Assembly: GCF_032452875.1 (NCBI RefSeq)
Contig: NC_083877.1
Location: 45,123,724 to 45,187,723, forward strand
Origin: Bos javanicus
Taxonomy: Eukaryota; Chordata; Mammalia; Artiodactyla; Bovidae
Direction of reading: 5' to 3'
Length of the DNA stretch: 64,000 nucleotides
Shown here: one piece after another, positions 26,001-41,000 of the stretch
How the letters are laid out: every line of letters begins with the position of its first letter
Position numbering within the stretch: position 1 is the stretch's first letter
The notes under the pieces: model-generated
Told to the model about the DNA's origin: nothing
What the model saw: only the letters and a program-made list of their open reading frames with translations
Databases searched by the model: none
Position numbers and translations under genes: made by a program

Positions 26001-29000
26001 TGAACTGGCAGGTTTTCTTAGTAAAACAGAGAAAACATTTTTACATAATTTAAAAGGGAATTTGAGGATTCTGCATTTTTCAATGCCAATGCCTGGTTTG
26101 AATATTGACTACTATTTAATTTCTCACCTCTCAAGTCTTACAGACAATCCTTTGGTGATAGAAGCTGATGGTTTCCACACATGAAGTGATATATGCAATC
26201 TTCCTGAAGATCTGTATCATATGCATACTCTTACAGAAAAAGGAACAAGTAAGACTCTCTTCCCCACTGGAAAACAGTACTTAAATTGCTGATGTCAATT
26301 TATAGGAACCCAGCAGAACTAGTCCAGCATTAATTCTTTAAATACAGGATCTTGGCTCTTACAAAAGCCTTAAGATCAAATGGACTGAAAAATCAGTAAG
26401 CTAACAGGAGAGGAATGGATTCAGTACAGAAGTAGAATAATCAATGACCTCGGAGATTTCAGACAAATCAGATTTTCTATTGAAGACAGAGATATAAATA
26501 TCACAAACACAATACAGACACAGAGAAACAAAAGCCTCCAACTCAACTTTCTGTTTGAAAACTTGTTAGGTCTAGAGAACTGTTCAAACCACAGCTGCTA
26601 ATGGTTATGGATTTGGCAATCAAAATGTCTTTGTTAAAAAAGAAAAAAAAAGGTTTTAACTGCCTTACTATTGAGGTTACAAACCACAGCCTTGACGCAC
26701 TGCTGCAGTCAACATCCTCCCTGCTGATTTTGAGAGCTTACATCTGCTGCTGGCAGATAAAACCCTAGCAAGGCACGGGCTGCTTCCAGGGGAATACAGA
26801 AGAAGTCTTCACTAGACTGCTCTCACCTACCTTTCTTTCCTGAGTTGAGGCTACAGCCTTTTCTGCATTGCTCCTAACTTGTTTAGGTTGATCCATGGCC
26901 ATTACTCAGGACAACTGACAGTCTAGCAGGATTTTTTCCTGGCACAAATCAGCCATGCCAGCCATACTACTTTTAGAAGATAAAAGGAAGACGAGTTCTT
27001 AGCTCAGGGGAAAGCATTTTAAGCACACACATATATATTTTTTAAATATTTAAATTAAATTATTTAAATTAATATTAATTTAATATTTAAATTAAATAAT
27101 TAATGTTGATTTAATACTTAGGTTAAAGACTTAATTTAATATTAAATTAATTAAAAATTTTAAATTAAATTTAATTATTTATTTTATTTGGAGGCTAATT
27201 ACAATATTGTATTGGTTTTGCCATACATCAACATGAATCTGCCACAGGTGTACACGTGTTACCCATCCTGAACCCCCAACCCCCCTCCCAGCCCGTACCA
27301 TCCCTCTGGGTCATCCCAGTGCACCAGCCCCAAGCATCCTGTATCCTGAATCGAACCTGGACTGGCGATTCGTTTCTTACAAGATATTGTACATGTTTCA
27401 ATGCCATTCTCCCAAATCATCCCACCCTCTCCCAGAGTCCAAAAGACTGTTCTATACATCTGTGTCTCTTTTGCTGTCTCGCATACAGGGTTATCGTTAC
27501 CATCTTTCTAAATTCCATATATATGTGTTAGTATACTGTATTGCTGTTTTTCTTTCTGGCTTACTTCACTCTGTATAATAGGATCCAGTTTCATCCACCT
27601 CATTAGAACTGATTCAAATGTATTCTTTTTAATAGCTGAGTAATACTCCATTGTATATATGTACCACAGCTTTCTTATCCATTCGTCTGCTGAGGGACAT
27701 CTAGGCTGCTTCCATGTCCTGGCTATTATAAACAGTGCTGCGATGAACACTGGGGTACATGTGTCTCTTTCCCTTCTGGTTTCCTCAGTGTGTATGCCCA
27801 GCAGTGGGATTGCTGGGTCATAAGGCAGTTCTATTTCCAGTTTTTTAAGGAATCTCCACATTGTTCTCCATAGTGGCTGTACTAGTTTGCATTCCCACCA
27901 ACAGTATAAGAGGGTTCCCTTTTCTCCACACCCTCTCCAGCATTTATTGCTTGTAGATTTCTGGATTGCAGCCATTCTGACTGGCATGAAGTGGTACCTC
28001 ATTGTGGTTTTGATTTGCATTTCTCTGATAATGAGTTATGTTGAGCATCTTTTCATGTGTTTGTTATCCATCTGTATGTCTTTTTGAAGAAATGTCTATT
28101 TAGTTCTTTGGCCCATTTTTTGAATGGGTCGTTTATTTTTCTGGAATTGAGCTGCAGGACTTGCTTATATATTTTTGAGATTAGTTGTTCGTCAGTTGCT
28201 TCATTTGCTATTATTTTCTCCCATTCTGAAGGCTGTCTTTTCACCTTTCTTATAGTTTCCTTTGTTGTGCAGAAGCTTTTAATTTTAATTAGGTCCCATT
28301 TATTTATTTTTGCTTTTATTTCCAATATTCTGGGAGGTGGGTCATAGAGGATCCTGTTGTGAAAACCTTAAAGACTCCACCAGAAAATTACTAGAGCTAA
28401 TCAATGAATATAGTAAAGTTGCAGGATATAAAATCAACACACAGAAATCCCTTGCATTCCTATACACTAATAATGAGAAAATAGAAACAGAAATTAAGGA
28501 AATAATTCCATTCACCACTGCAATGAAAAGAATAAAATACTTAGGAATATACCTACCTAAAGAAACTAAAGACCTATATATAGAAAACTATAAAACAGTG
28601 GTGAAAGAAATCAAAGAGGACACTAATAGATGGAGAAATATACCATGTTCATGGATCGGAAGAATCAATATAGTGAAAATGAGTATACTACCCAAAGCAA
28701 TCTATAGATTCAATGCAATCCCTATCAAGCTACCAACGGTATTTTTCACAGAGCTAGAACAAATAATTTCACAATTTGTATGGAAATACAAAAAACTTTG
28801 AATGGCCAAAGCAATCTTGAGAAAGAAGAATGGAACTGGAGGAATCAACCTGTCTGACTTCAGGCTCTACTACAAAGCCACAGTCATCAAGACAGTATGG
28901 TACTGGCACAAAGACAGAAATATAGATCAATGGAACAAAGTAGAAAGCCCAGAGATAAATCCACGCACCTATGGACACCTTATCTTTGACAAAGGAGGCA

Positions 29001-32000
29001 AGAATATACAATGGAGAAAAGACAATCTCTTTAACAAGTGGTGCTGGGAAAACTGGTCAATCACTTGTAAAAGAATGAAGTGAAAGTGAAAGTGAAGTCA
29101 CTCAGTCGAGTCTGACTCTTTGCAACCCCGTGGACTGTAGCCTACCAAGCTCCTCTGTCCATGGGATTCTCCAGGCAAGAATACTGGAGTGGGTTGCCAT
29201 TTCCTTCTCCAGGGGATCTTCCTGACCCAGGGGTTGAACCCAGGGATTGAACCTGGGTCTCCTGCATTGGAGGCAGACGCTTTAACCTCTGAGCCACCAG
29301 GGAAGCCAGGAAAAGAATGAAACTAGAACACTTTCTAACACCATACACAAAAATAAACTCAAAATGGATTAAAGATCTAAATGTAAGACCAGAAACTATA
29401 AAACTCCTAGAGGAGAACATAAGCAAAACACTCTCCTACATAAGCACATATTTTTATAGTGTAGTGCACTTGATTTTAAACAACCACCAATAAAACCTTT
29501 TCTGTTATTTCTTTTAAGGAACTAAATAATCATACTATGCCCAAAATAGTGTACTTTAACTTATCAAAGAAAGGCCAAGAATGAAAGCTCAGGAAGTAAA
29601 TTACTGACTTCCTTTGGGGACGGAAAAATTTAGGAACAAGATGGAGAAGTAAAATATGGTCCCAAGTCACAAAAGAGATTAGTTTCGGTTGAAATAAAAA
29701 TTACTAGGTCTACACAGGTTTTCAAAGAAAATGCAATTCAGCTTGGTGATGAGGAATGAGCATGAAGATGCAGAAAGAAGACAAGGTCAAGAAACTGTTT
29801 CCTGGATTATTGTCCCTCAGTGAGCTGATCTATGAGGACCAAAAAAAACTCAAATGTATTTAGACCAGCACTTGCTAACTATATATACCATAAAATACTG
29901 GTATGTAAATACGGGGGGGTGGCAGGGGGTGGGGTTGTGGTCAAAAAGCTATGAGAACACTGTATACTATATTGATCAAATAAATTAGAGAATTACTTCA
30001 GAGAGTCATAATGGACACCAGCACATTAAGGGCTCTGAGAAATTCTGCACTAAACAAACAAATTTATTAAATTCAAAAAATTTTTCCAAATCTGCATAAA
30101 TTTTCTATGCATCCACAGAAACCCCTCACTCCTTCCCCTCTTTTTCCCCAGAGAACACCTATGCCATAGAATGGTTTGGGAAATGCTAGTCTAGAGTTAT
30201 TATTCCTAAACTCTCAACTCATTCTTGAAAAAATGAGAATAACGTTAGTAAAACAGACTAGGCAATCACAATTCTTACATCACAGAACCCTAACTCAAAC
30301 AGAGACAGGTGGATGACCAAAGGTGCTTGGGACATTTTCCAAAAGACAGCCAAATGCCAAAGCTACAACCTTTCAAAGTGGTAAGGGCCTTATCCAATAA
30401 ATAATCTCCTAGAAGAGCTATTATCAATTCTGGATACTTTCATGTGCTACTCTCAGAAACAGATCAGATCAGATCAGTCGCTCAGTCGTGTCCGACTCTT
30501 TGCGAGCCCATGAATCGCAGCACGCCAGGCCTCCATGTCCATCACCAACTCCTGGAGTTCATTCAGACTCACGTCCATCGAGTCAGTGATGCCATCCAGC
30601 CATCTCATCCTCTGTCGTCCCCTTCTCCTCCTGCCCCCAATCCCTCCCAGCATCAGAGTCTTTTCCAATGAGTCAACTCTTCGCATCAGGTGGCCAAAGT
30701 ACTGGAGTTTCAGCTTTCGCATCATTCCTTCCAAAGAAATCCCAGGGCTGCTCTCCTTCAGAATGGACTGGTTGGATCTCCTTGCAGTCCAAGGGACTCT
30801 CAAGAGTCTTCTCCAACACCACAGTTCAAAAGCATCAATTCTTCGGCTCTCAGCTTTCTTCACAGTCCAACTCTCACATCCATACATGACCACAGGAAAA
30901 ACCATAGCCTTGACTAGATGAACCTTTGTTGGCAAAGTAATGTCTCTGCTTTTGAATATGCTATCTAGGTTGGTCATAACTTTCCTTCCAAGGAGTAAGC
31001 GTCTTTTAATTTCACGGCTGCAGTCACCATCTGCAGTGATTTTGGAGCTCAGAAACAGAAGGAAAAAAAAAAAAACCAATGGGGAAAAGCCACAGCAAAG
31101 CTGACCATAGGGAAAACAGATATGGGCTCCTGTTTGATGGAAGTCTCGTGGCTTTTGGCATTTGGGGATACTCTAATGTCATACACATCAGGAAAATTCA
31201 TAAAGAGTTGCCAGGACCTCCAGCTGGGAACACATGGAGCATGTACTTCTGGGTGCTGCCCTCATCATCCTCAGGATAAAAGATAGAAAATAAGCTCAAG
31301 GAGGGTACCATGCTGACTGAAATAGAGAAATTCTTGAGAAACCAACAAGATTTATTCTGTTAACTGAGTTTTTAATTTCTATAAACCTTGTGGTACTCTA
31401 CAGACTAGGATCACAGCCTCCTACCCTTCTCAACACAAATTTGTGGCAGAAAGAAGATTGGTTAACTGCCTAGAAACTGAATTCATTTGACCTTGAATCA
31501 AGTGGTGGTCTGCCTGATCAACAAATGAGATAATAAAGGAAGGCCCCTGGCCAAAACCTACCACACACAGGGCCAGATGCTCCTGTGTTCTCTTTGAGAA
31601 TGCAGCAATCCTACAAAGGAAATATGATATATCAAGTGATATGAAGCTCTTCATCAATCTCTAAAACTGTAAAGTCTACATCAACAAAAGGAATTTTTAC
31701 AATTATTATTTTTAGAATGAAAAAAAGGAAAAAGGGAGGAGAGGAGAGGAAAGAAGACACTGAAAAAATGGGCAAAATGTCCATAGATAGAACCAAGATA
31801 GGCACAAGGGTGTGGAAAACAAACCGCCTTCATGCATCTGCAGTTTTGTCTAGGTCTAGATCAGGTACTAAGGGCGAAACAAAAGGGCTGGAGTCAAAAT
31901 TCATACTGAATGAAAGCATTATACTCACAAAGTAATCAGAAAAGGGCTGAGGAGGCAATCCACAAGAAACTGAAATACAGAAAACTAGAGCGATAATAAC

Positions 32001-35000
32001 TCTTGGCTAAAGCCTGGGAGGAAGGAATAGAAAAAATGAGACGGATGGGAACAGTTTTTTGTTTTTTTAATTTACTTGGCTGCCCTGGGTCTTAGCTGTG
32101 GCACGTGGGGTATAGTTCCCTGACCAGGGATCAAACCCGTGCTTTCCACATTGCGAATTTGGAGTCTCAGCCACTGGACCACCAGGAAAGTCATTGGTTT
32201 TTCTTCTTTTTTCTAAGCAGACACTTAATAATGAAAGGCAATTAAGAGTTTCTGAAAAACAAATAATTAACTGAAAAAAATTAAGGTGAAGAACATATTC
32301 TTAAGTACAGTGGTGGAACCCCTACTGCATAACGTAACTGTTTCAAAAAACAGGAAAACCATACTTTTAGGTAAGACTCTTTAAGGATGGGACTTTCCTA
32401 TTTTGGATTCCTGCTAGTCTGAGTCTTAACATAAAGCTCTAAATTTCTAAAGTTTTCCAATTAAGCTAAAGTCCTTCAGCTCCCTCTGCTGTTCAAAACT
32501 GTACTCTGTGCTTTCTGCTCAGTCGTGTCTGACTTGGCAACCCCAGGCTCCTCTGTCAGAGGATTTCTCAGGCAAAATACTAGAATGGGTTGCCATTTCC
32601 TTCTCCAGGGGATCTTGCCAACCCAGGGACTGAACATGCATTTCCTGCATTGGCAGGCACATTCTTTACCACTGAGCCACCTGGAAATCTTTAGCAATCA
32701 AAATACATACAAGATGCATATACAAAAATAAACACATACCCAAAGATGGCATGGTCCAGGCAATCAGAGTTCAAACATACATGTCTTTCACGAATTCTCT
32801 AGGCTGGACCAAATGTTTCAGAGTATATAACAAAATCTACCATTCCCGCCATCTAACTGAAATAATTCAAGTAATAATGAACAGTTTCTTCCCCAAGAAC
32901 AGGAAAGCTTTATTAAGGAAAAGGACTCTACACTTATTAGATTGTGGCAGTAGCTTTTTAGGCAGAAATGTACCAGTCCTCCACATAGTAGGAAGCAAAG
33001 CATCATCACTATGTTTTTGTTTGTTTGTTTCCTTCTGCTGTGGTCTTTTCTCGCTCCAGTATTTCCTCCTTAGGAGATTCTCCTCACATGTCTGAATTCA
33101 GTTTCTAGCTCACCATGTACAGGATACTCTGAGCTGAAGAATCTACAGGACAGCTACCCTGGCAAATCAAGCATCTGTCCAAAAGAAATATTCTTTACTC
33201 ACCTGATCCTTAAACTGCTTCTGAGACAAGCAGTCAATTAGGTCCACACAGCCCAGAAGACAGCCTGATGGATAGTCACTGGGAAATTCCACACCTAAAT
33301 TAAGAGTAACAGAAGGATTATATAAATTTCCTTCTTTGTGACCCTGGAACTCACAAATCTGTTTTCAATTCTGAATAAATCATTTTCTCATCTGTTTGTA
33401 GACATAAGGAAAACTATCAAGCTTGTTACCTATCATAACTGTTTGAATTTTAACAAAAAAGTTGGTTAACTGGCTTAGTCCACTATCCACATCCTAAGCT
33501 ATAGGAAAATAAACCTCAAACCACTAAAGTTCAGGGACCCCACAACTTCACTTCAAACACATCAATTCCACTATACTCAACTGGATCAGACTAGAGTTTG
33601 GTAGTGCTGGGTTCCAGAAATTGGAGGTTTCAAGAGAGCAACTATAAAAAAGTAGTAAAAAACATAAGAATGTCAGAATACAAATTTTAAGGAACCCAAT
33701 CATACCAGTCAAAACAAAAAGTTCTTTTTAAGGAAACATGCACTTCTGATTCCTAAAGCTTGATTTAACTTTTAAAGGTGGTTCTGTAATTATTCTCTCA
33801 TTTTACCTTCAAAATTACTACATGCATTGAATCAGGGAAGGAAACCAAGACAACCAACGGCCAGAAATTTAAATCTTATTTTTTAGGATATAAACTGAGA
33901 GTGTTTGCAGTGATTCTCAAAACTCACTGCTGAAGTCAACTAACTTTGATCTGTCCAAATCTGATTGCAGATGTCTATTTGAATCACTCCCAATGAAAAA
34001 AGGTCTTATTTGTGGTTGTTCTTCCCAATCTAAAGATCCCAGAATTTATAGTAGTTATTTTACTCTCATAATAACAAAAAATGTAGAAAATTAAGACTAG
34101 TTGGTTGATTCCTGGCGCTAGGAACTGAGATTTTTCTTTGTCTTGTTTGGGGACTTAATGCTTTGAATAGCTGTCCATGATTTGCCACACACACACACAA
34201 AGTTTAAAGTCCCTTTCAGCCAAAAAAACCCCCCAAAAAAACACAGGAAGAAGGAAGTGAAAGAGGATGAACGTCAATGACTTCTCTCCACAAAGTAAGA
34301 CTGAAATTACAAGAGTATGTGCCTGTTACCTTTCCCACGGAGGAAGAGATAAGTAGTCTGGAGTTCTGAGACTTCTTGAGGAGAGGGTCTTTTTGCTGTG
34401 GCTGCTATCCAAAGTCTTCCTCTGTGAGGGGTGTACCAATTTCTTCCCTCCACCCTTAAACAAATACAAATTTAGTGGGAAGAATCTAAATGCTAGTGTC
34501 TACTAAAAATACGTAGTGATGCTTTGGTTCCTAGTATGTGGAGGACTGGTACATGGACATTTCTGCCTTAAAAAACTATTGCCATGATCTAGCTAATAAC
34601 TGTAGAGTCCTCCTCCCATAGAGGATCTCACACATTCGAGCTAAGTTGCTCAGGCATGTCCGACTCTGCAACCCTATGCGCTGCAGCCCATCAGGGTCCT
34701 CTGTCCATGGTTTCTCCAGATAAGAATACTGGAATGGGTTGCTATTTCATTCTCCAGGAGGATCTCATTAACATACAGCAAATTATCCAGGTGAGCCAAG
34801 AGATCTACAGATGATATCTCACCACGAGGGGTATTTCTGGTAGAAAAAAAAAAATTTCTCCTATAATACCTTTCACTTGAATATGAACCCTGTTCCCTAG
34901 TTTTCCCTTTCATTAGAACAAATCATCTCTCTCAGTTCCTATGTTTTACCTATCTCTGTAACTCAGAAATGAAGCTTTCACCAGCCTTTGGACCTCCACG

Positions 35001-38000
35001 ATCCAAATCTTCCGTTTTCAAAGCATCTGAGTTGTACCACAAAAATTAAAATCCTTGCCTTTGAGTCATAAAAGATTTGTTCATTGTTCTCTAACCTGAC
35101 AGGAAAATTCCCACCCACACATAACTCCTCAAGAATAGTACTTTCATAGTTACTATTTAAAAATGAGTTTAACTAGATAAAAATGCTATCATTTTTAAAT
35201 TGCAACCACATTAATTTATATTTTCTAAGTATTTTATAAAGGGTTATATTCTTTGTAGATAATTAAACAACCTGTTAACTAATTTGAAAGAATCTTTAAG
35301 TGGAATAACAAAATGCAATCAAGAGAATGTTACAGCTATCTACTCTCTAAGGATTACAAAAAGATGTGCCTCCTTTAGTTTCTACAAGATAAAATAAAGT
35401 AGCCTAATAATATAACCCTATTATATTTGTCTTATAATGGGAAACAGAGAAATTCTCTTATCCTTAGTTTTCTAACATAGATGAATTGGAAGAGTACCAG
35501 GCACCTGGTAGATACCCAGTAAGTGGAGAATGTATCAATATATTTCTTCCCTCTACTCCAAACGATCCCAAGGGATATTGGGAAAATAGTCTCACAAATG
35601 TGGCAGAACCACCCACTTTGTTTCTGTGGTATTAGTGACTGTGGGTTGGATGCTGTTCATCCTGTTCTTTTCAGTGAGAAAATGTGGATAACACAGATCC
35701 AAAATAGGATGAGAGCAATATAAACATTCTGATTCCCTCAGCAAAAAGCAAGCTGTTTCGTATTCTACTTTGGGAAAGGAAGACACCTCAACTGCAGAGA
35801 GCGGAATGAGAAGAACAGACATCTGAGGGCCCAGGTGCCCTAGAGCAGAAGCAGATTCACATGGACTTGTAATGCCACTACGTACATGGATTATGGAACA
35901 TTTAGGAGACAAAGCAGGAAAGCCGGACTTTCAAGAAGGGAGAAAAATGGTAACGCACCTTCACAAGGAGGCAAATCACAGCTAACCATGAAAAACACTA
36001 AAGTTGAAATGATTGCTCCTAAATTCTGATAATAATTTTCTTTCAAGAAAGCAGAGAAATGACTGAAGCTTACAAAGTAAGAGTGGAAAGAGCACTTCGA
36101 AAACCAGAACTCTAGATCCCCTATCTGCCACTGACTAGGCTTTGCAATTCAGAGCAAGCTATTGAGTTGGTCAAAATGTTTGTTTGGGTTGTTTTCTTTT
36201 TTTGGCTGCACTGGATCTTTGGTGCAGCGCACAGGGTCTACATGGCAGCATGTGGGCTTATCTCTAGTTGCAGTGTGCGGGCTTCTCTTGTTTTGCAGCA
36301 CAGGCTCTAGAGTGTCCAGGCTTCTTCAGTCGTGGCTCATGGGCTTTCCAGTTGCAGTGCACAGGCTTAGTTGCCTCACAGCATGTGGGATCTAACCAGC
36401 AATGGAACCCCCGTCCCTTGCATTGCAAGGTAGACTCTTAACCACTAGACCACCAGGGAAGTCCTCATTCGGGTTTTTCATAACATGTTTTGAAAAATCC
36501 GAACACATTTTTTTTTGTCAATCCAATACTTTACCTTTGGCTGCTTAAGTGTTTAAGACTGTACTAATACTGGACTAAGCTACTTCAATACAGCTACTGT
36601 TTTGAAAAGTATAAAACTGTATTTAAATATAAGGCATTATTATTGTGATGAGTTAGGACACTGCCAGGGATATAAAATTCTAACAGATAAAACAAGAAAG
36701 AAAAAATAGGTATTTGTATCCTCACACTCACTGCAGTATTATTTATAATGGCCAAGACGTGCAGACAATGTAAATATCCATCAATGGATGGATGAGGATT
36801 ATTCAGCCATAAAAGAAAACCAAGTCTTGGACTTGCCACAATATGGACCAACCTTGAAGAATTATGCTAAGTCAGACAGAGAAAGATAAATATTTTACGA
36901 TCTTACTTTACATGTAGATTCTGAAAAAAGCAAACTCATAAATACAGTGATAGACTGAGTGAAGGCAGTCACAATGTACAAACTTAATTATAAGATAAAT
37001 CCTGGGGATGTAATCTACAGCACAGTGACTATAGTTAATAATATTATATTGCATATTTGAAAGTTGCTAAGAGAGTAGGTCTTAAAAGTTCTCATCACAA
37101 GAAACAAAAAAATTTGTAACTACGCAAGGTGATGGATTTAAGACAAACATATCATGGTAATCATTTTGCAAAATATACATATATATGTAATCATTATGTT
37201 GTATACCCTGATGATGTTTTATGTCCATTATATCTCAATAAAACTGGGAAAACAAGGGAGAATGAACATATAATAGTAAGTGAATGAAGAAAACCATAAA
37301 CATATATATACATATTATGACCTCACTATGTAACAATTTGCGAAGGATAAAGAATATAAACAAACACTCAAAAATTATAAAATAGCTGTTTCTAGGCAGT
37401 GGAATTGTAGATGATCTTTCTTTTTCTAGCTCATTTTCTGTATTTATCAATTTCCTGTTTACATTTACAAAAGCAAAGGGAACAGCTGAACTCCGAGGAA
37501 ATATATAAAACCATGGAAACCATGGAAGAGTAAGCTATCACCATTACTCACATGTACAACGACTTTACAATACCTCTACTATCCTCACTACTCCTCCCCA
37601 CTTTTTCTAGAAAAGGATTTGTGGTAAAACAGCTTCTCAATATGGTTATTCATATTAAAAGACAGATGTATAGATAGAAAAACAAAGTCATAATTAGGCT
37701 AGTGAGTTTTAAGAATTAATAAATAGGCATAAGAACTCTGAATTTCCAATAGGATCAAACCATTAAGGTTGCTGAGTGCTATATTACAAAGGCAAAGGCA
37801 AGAGAAGTTTTCAATAAACTTCATTCCAAAGAAGAAAAAACTTACATTCAATTCTTTGTTATGACTAGGACCTGTCGTCTTTCTGAACTCAGTTTCTTTT
37901 AAGCTATTCAGTTAAAAAAAAAAGTCCATACTATGCATGAATACACTGCTTAAAGTTCTATGTGCTGAAGGGTATTATAAATCATTGCTAGGCTGGGAAG

Positions 38001-41000
38001 AAGAGTCCCAATCCATAAAGCTAAATCAAATTTACATAAAATCTTTCACTGTCAAAATTCACTTCTGTCCTTACCTTTTAATCCCTCGGACAAGCAGAGA
38101 AGCCCAAGGCTGATGCATAGAGAGGCACCAGCCGCCATCAAAGCCTTCCTGAAATTCTTGGTCCTGGATTCGAAACTGATGCCGAGATGAGCTGAACTCT
38201 AGTCCTGATCCTGCTGGATGGAAAGCCTTCTTCTGTGAGGCTGCACCCATCTGGTCTATCCACTATGCAAGAAAGAAATCAAACACATAATTTTGTCTGA
38301 CAAGGGAAAAATCTGGAATAGGCATACAAAATGAGATGAATTCTAATAATAATGAATCATGCTGGGAACATTCTCTTAGAAAAATGTACCCCCACCTTTG
38401 TCTGAAACAAAGTCAAAAAAAGTGGAGAAGGTATAAATTCAGTAGAAGTCCCAGGTATGATAACATGGTCCCATCTTGAAGGATAGTTAGATAATGCTGA
38501 ATTCTCCAAATATAGCTTCCTAATTTCAGCAAGAGCACAACTATCAGACCAAATAACTGATTTGAAATTATTAACACTTTAAACTTATTAATGATCCATA
38601 CTGGATTCTGGACAATTACCAAATACAGTTCTATCAGCCAAATGAAGGTTCAACATTTTGGTTCACATGTTCTTCACATGCTTAAGGAACTGGGTCACAA
38701 ACTGTTACCATGATAAAGCCAAACAGATGCTTTCAGGGGGGCAGAGGTTCTGACTGTTGGATGTATGAAGTTATTAATACTCTTATACTGCAATGAACAA
38801 CTTGTCCCCTAAAAGAGAGGATGGAGCACACTGAAACAAGGCTCCCATCATGTAAAAAGAATACCAAATTACAGGGTACGGATAATTATAGGAGGCTAAA
38901 GAGTCTTGGCAGTAGTTCAGTCAGAGAATGACAAAGGTTAACACTTCTTCCTGAGCAAGAAGACTGAGTGCTCTGAAATTTATTTACAAAAAAAAGGGGC
39001 TCTGTTGGGATGATGAGGTTCTCAGTTAGTTGTATTAATTTATTAATTTTTCATTTAATAATTTATAGGAAACACAAAAATGTTAGGAGGGCAGAAGCTC
39101 AAGGCAATCATTTAACCCCTAAGATTTCAGTTTTCTCAACTGTAAATGATGGAGTTGGACTAAATGAATCTCTAAGAATCTTTCTGTAATAAAATGACTG
39201 TAATTAATTGTGTCATAACTAAAAAAAAAACCAAAAAACCACAAACATTTATTGAGTACTTAATGAAGTATATGTGAAAACATATAAAGTAGGAAGACAT
39301 ATAAAATACAAAAAAAGATAAGGTTCTTGCTTTCAAGGAACTTAAAATCCTAGTAGAAGACAGACAGTTAAATAACTGTTCAAAACACAGGGCAGATATG
39401 AGTAATGACTACATAGGGATTTAAGTCCGTAAGTGGGAACACAGAAGCACAACTGATCCGTTACAGGGGAAATAAGTGATTTCATACGAATGTTGGTATT
39501 TGAACAATCCTGAGGCCCAAATTCTCTGATTCTATCTCTATTACAGTTCTAATTCATATTACCTGTTTTTCTACCCCACAGCTACTGTTCTAAATTAATC
39601 TTCCTTGTCTTTTAATAATACTATTTTAGAGTCTGCTAACTCATCTCATCTCCATTTTTAACCTCTAAATAACTCTCTACTGCCTGAGTAACACTAACCT
39701 GGGCCCTCATCGTCTTCACACTATGCTAGCTCAATAACTGTCCTAGCAATTTCCCTGCTTCTGTCTGACTTTTCCCTCCAGTCCACTCTCTACACAGGCA
39801 TGCAGGTCATGCCACTCTTCTGCTAAAATTCTTCAAAGACTCTTCCCTGTCTGTGTGTGTGTGCTTAGTCACTCAGTCGTGTTCAGCTCTTTGCGACCCC
39901 ATGGATTGCAGCCAGCCAGGCTCCTTGGTCCATGGGGATTTTCCAGGCAAGAATACTGGAGTGGGTTGCCTTACCCTCCCTTCAGGGGAGCTTCCCAATT
40001 GAACCCAGGTCTCCCGCATTGCAGGAGGATTCTTTATCATCTGAGCCACCAGGGAAGCCCAGTCTTCCCTGTCTACTTTAGAATAAAACCAAATTCTTGA
40101 GACATAAGGGCTTTCATGATATGATGTTACCTACTACGGTTTTTCCAGTGGTCATGTATGGATGTGAGAGTTGGACTGTGAAGAAAGCTGAGCGCCGAAG
40201 AATTGATGCTTTTGAACTGGGTGTTGGAGAAGACTCTTGAGAGTCCCTTGGACTGCAAGGAGATCCAAGCAGTCCATTCTGAAGGAGATCAGCCCTGGGA
40301 TTTCTTTGGAAGGAATGATGCTAAAGCTGAAACTCCAGTACTTTGGCCACCTCATGCAAAGAGTTGACTCATTGGAAAAGTCTCTGATGCTGGGAGGGAT
40401 TGGGGGCAGGAGGAGAAGGGGACGACAGAGGATGAGATGGCTGGATGGCATCACTGACTCGATGGATGTGAGTCTGAGTGAACTCCGGGAGTTGGTGATG
40501 GACAGGGAGGCCTACAGTGCTGTGATTCATGGGGTCACAAAGAGTTGGACACGACTGAGCGACTGAACTGACTGACTGACTATACTGGAATGAGTAGCAT
40601 CCCTCTCAAATTTATGTCCTCCCAGAACTTGTGAAATTGACCTTATTTGCCAACAGATGTAATCAAGATAAGATAGAGTCATACTGGATTAGGGTGAACC
40701 CCAAATCCAGTGACTGATTCTCTTACAAAAGGAGAGAGGAAAAAAAGAATAGAATACCTGGAGACAAAGACATACAGGGAAGAAGTCCACATAAAGGCAG
40801 AGGCAGAGAGTAGAATGATGCAGCTATAAACTAAGGGATGCCTAAGGCCACCAGAACCTCAAAGAAGCAACGAAGCATTCTCCCACAGAACATGTGGAGG
40901 AAGTGGGGCCCTGCCAACACTTTGATTTCAGTGTTGAGAACTGTGAGAGAATGAAGTTCTGTTGTCTTAAGCCAACTAGTTGTGGTCTTTTGTTACAGCT

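Larger units (their letters stand above)
27020..29456 (-). mobile_element. Ruminant L1 with twin-priming inversion
   Basis: The 3' half (about 27188-28360) is antisense: 3' UTR, then ORF2 end. The adjacent 5' half (about 28361-29443) is sense and encodes the upstream ORF2 segment (TQKSLAFLYTNNEK, KYLGIYLPKETKDL). The two halves meet at the same L1 position: the sense half ends CTCCTACATAA, and the antisense half begins just after it. A shared TAAGCACA-type duplication is at 27020 and 29441. The frame carries stops, so it is not active. Confidence 0.9.

Noticed and set aside
28310..28801. 163-codon frame with endonuclease/RT-like sequence
   Set aside because: It is a segment of L1 ORF2 in an inverted, stop-containing L1; the first codons are antisense L1.
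30474..31079. 201-codon minus-strand frame
   Set aside because: It is the 3' end of a BovB copy plus flanking bases, without an RT catalytic core.
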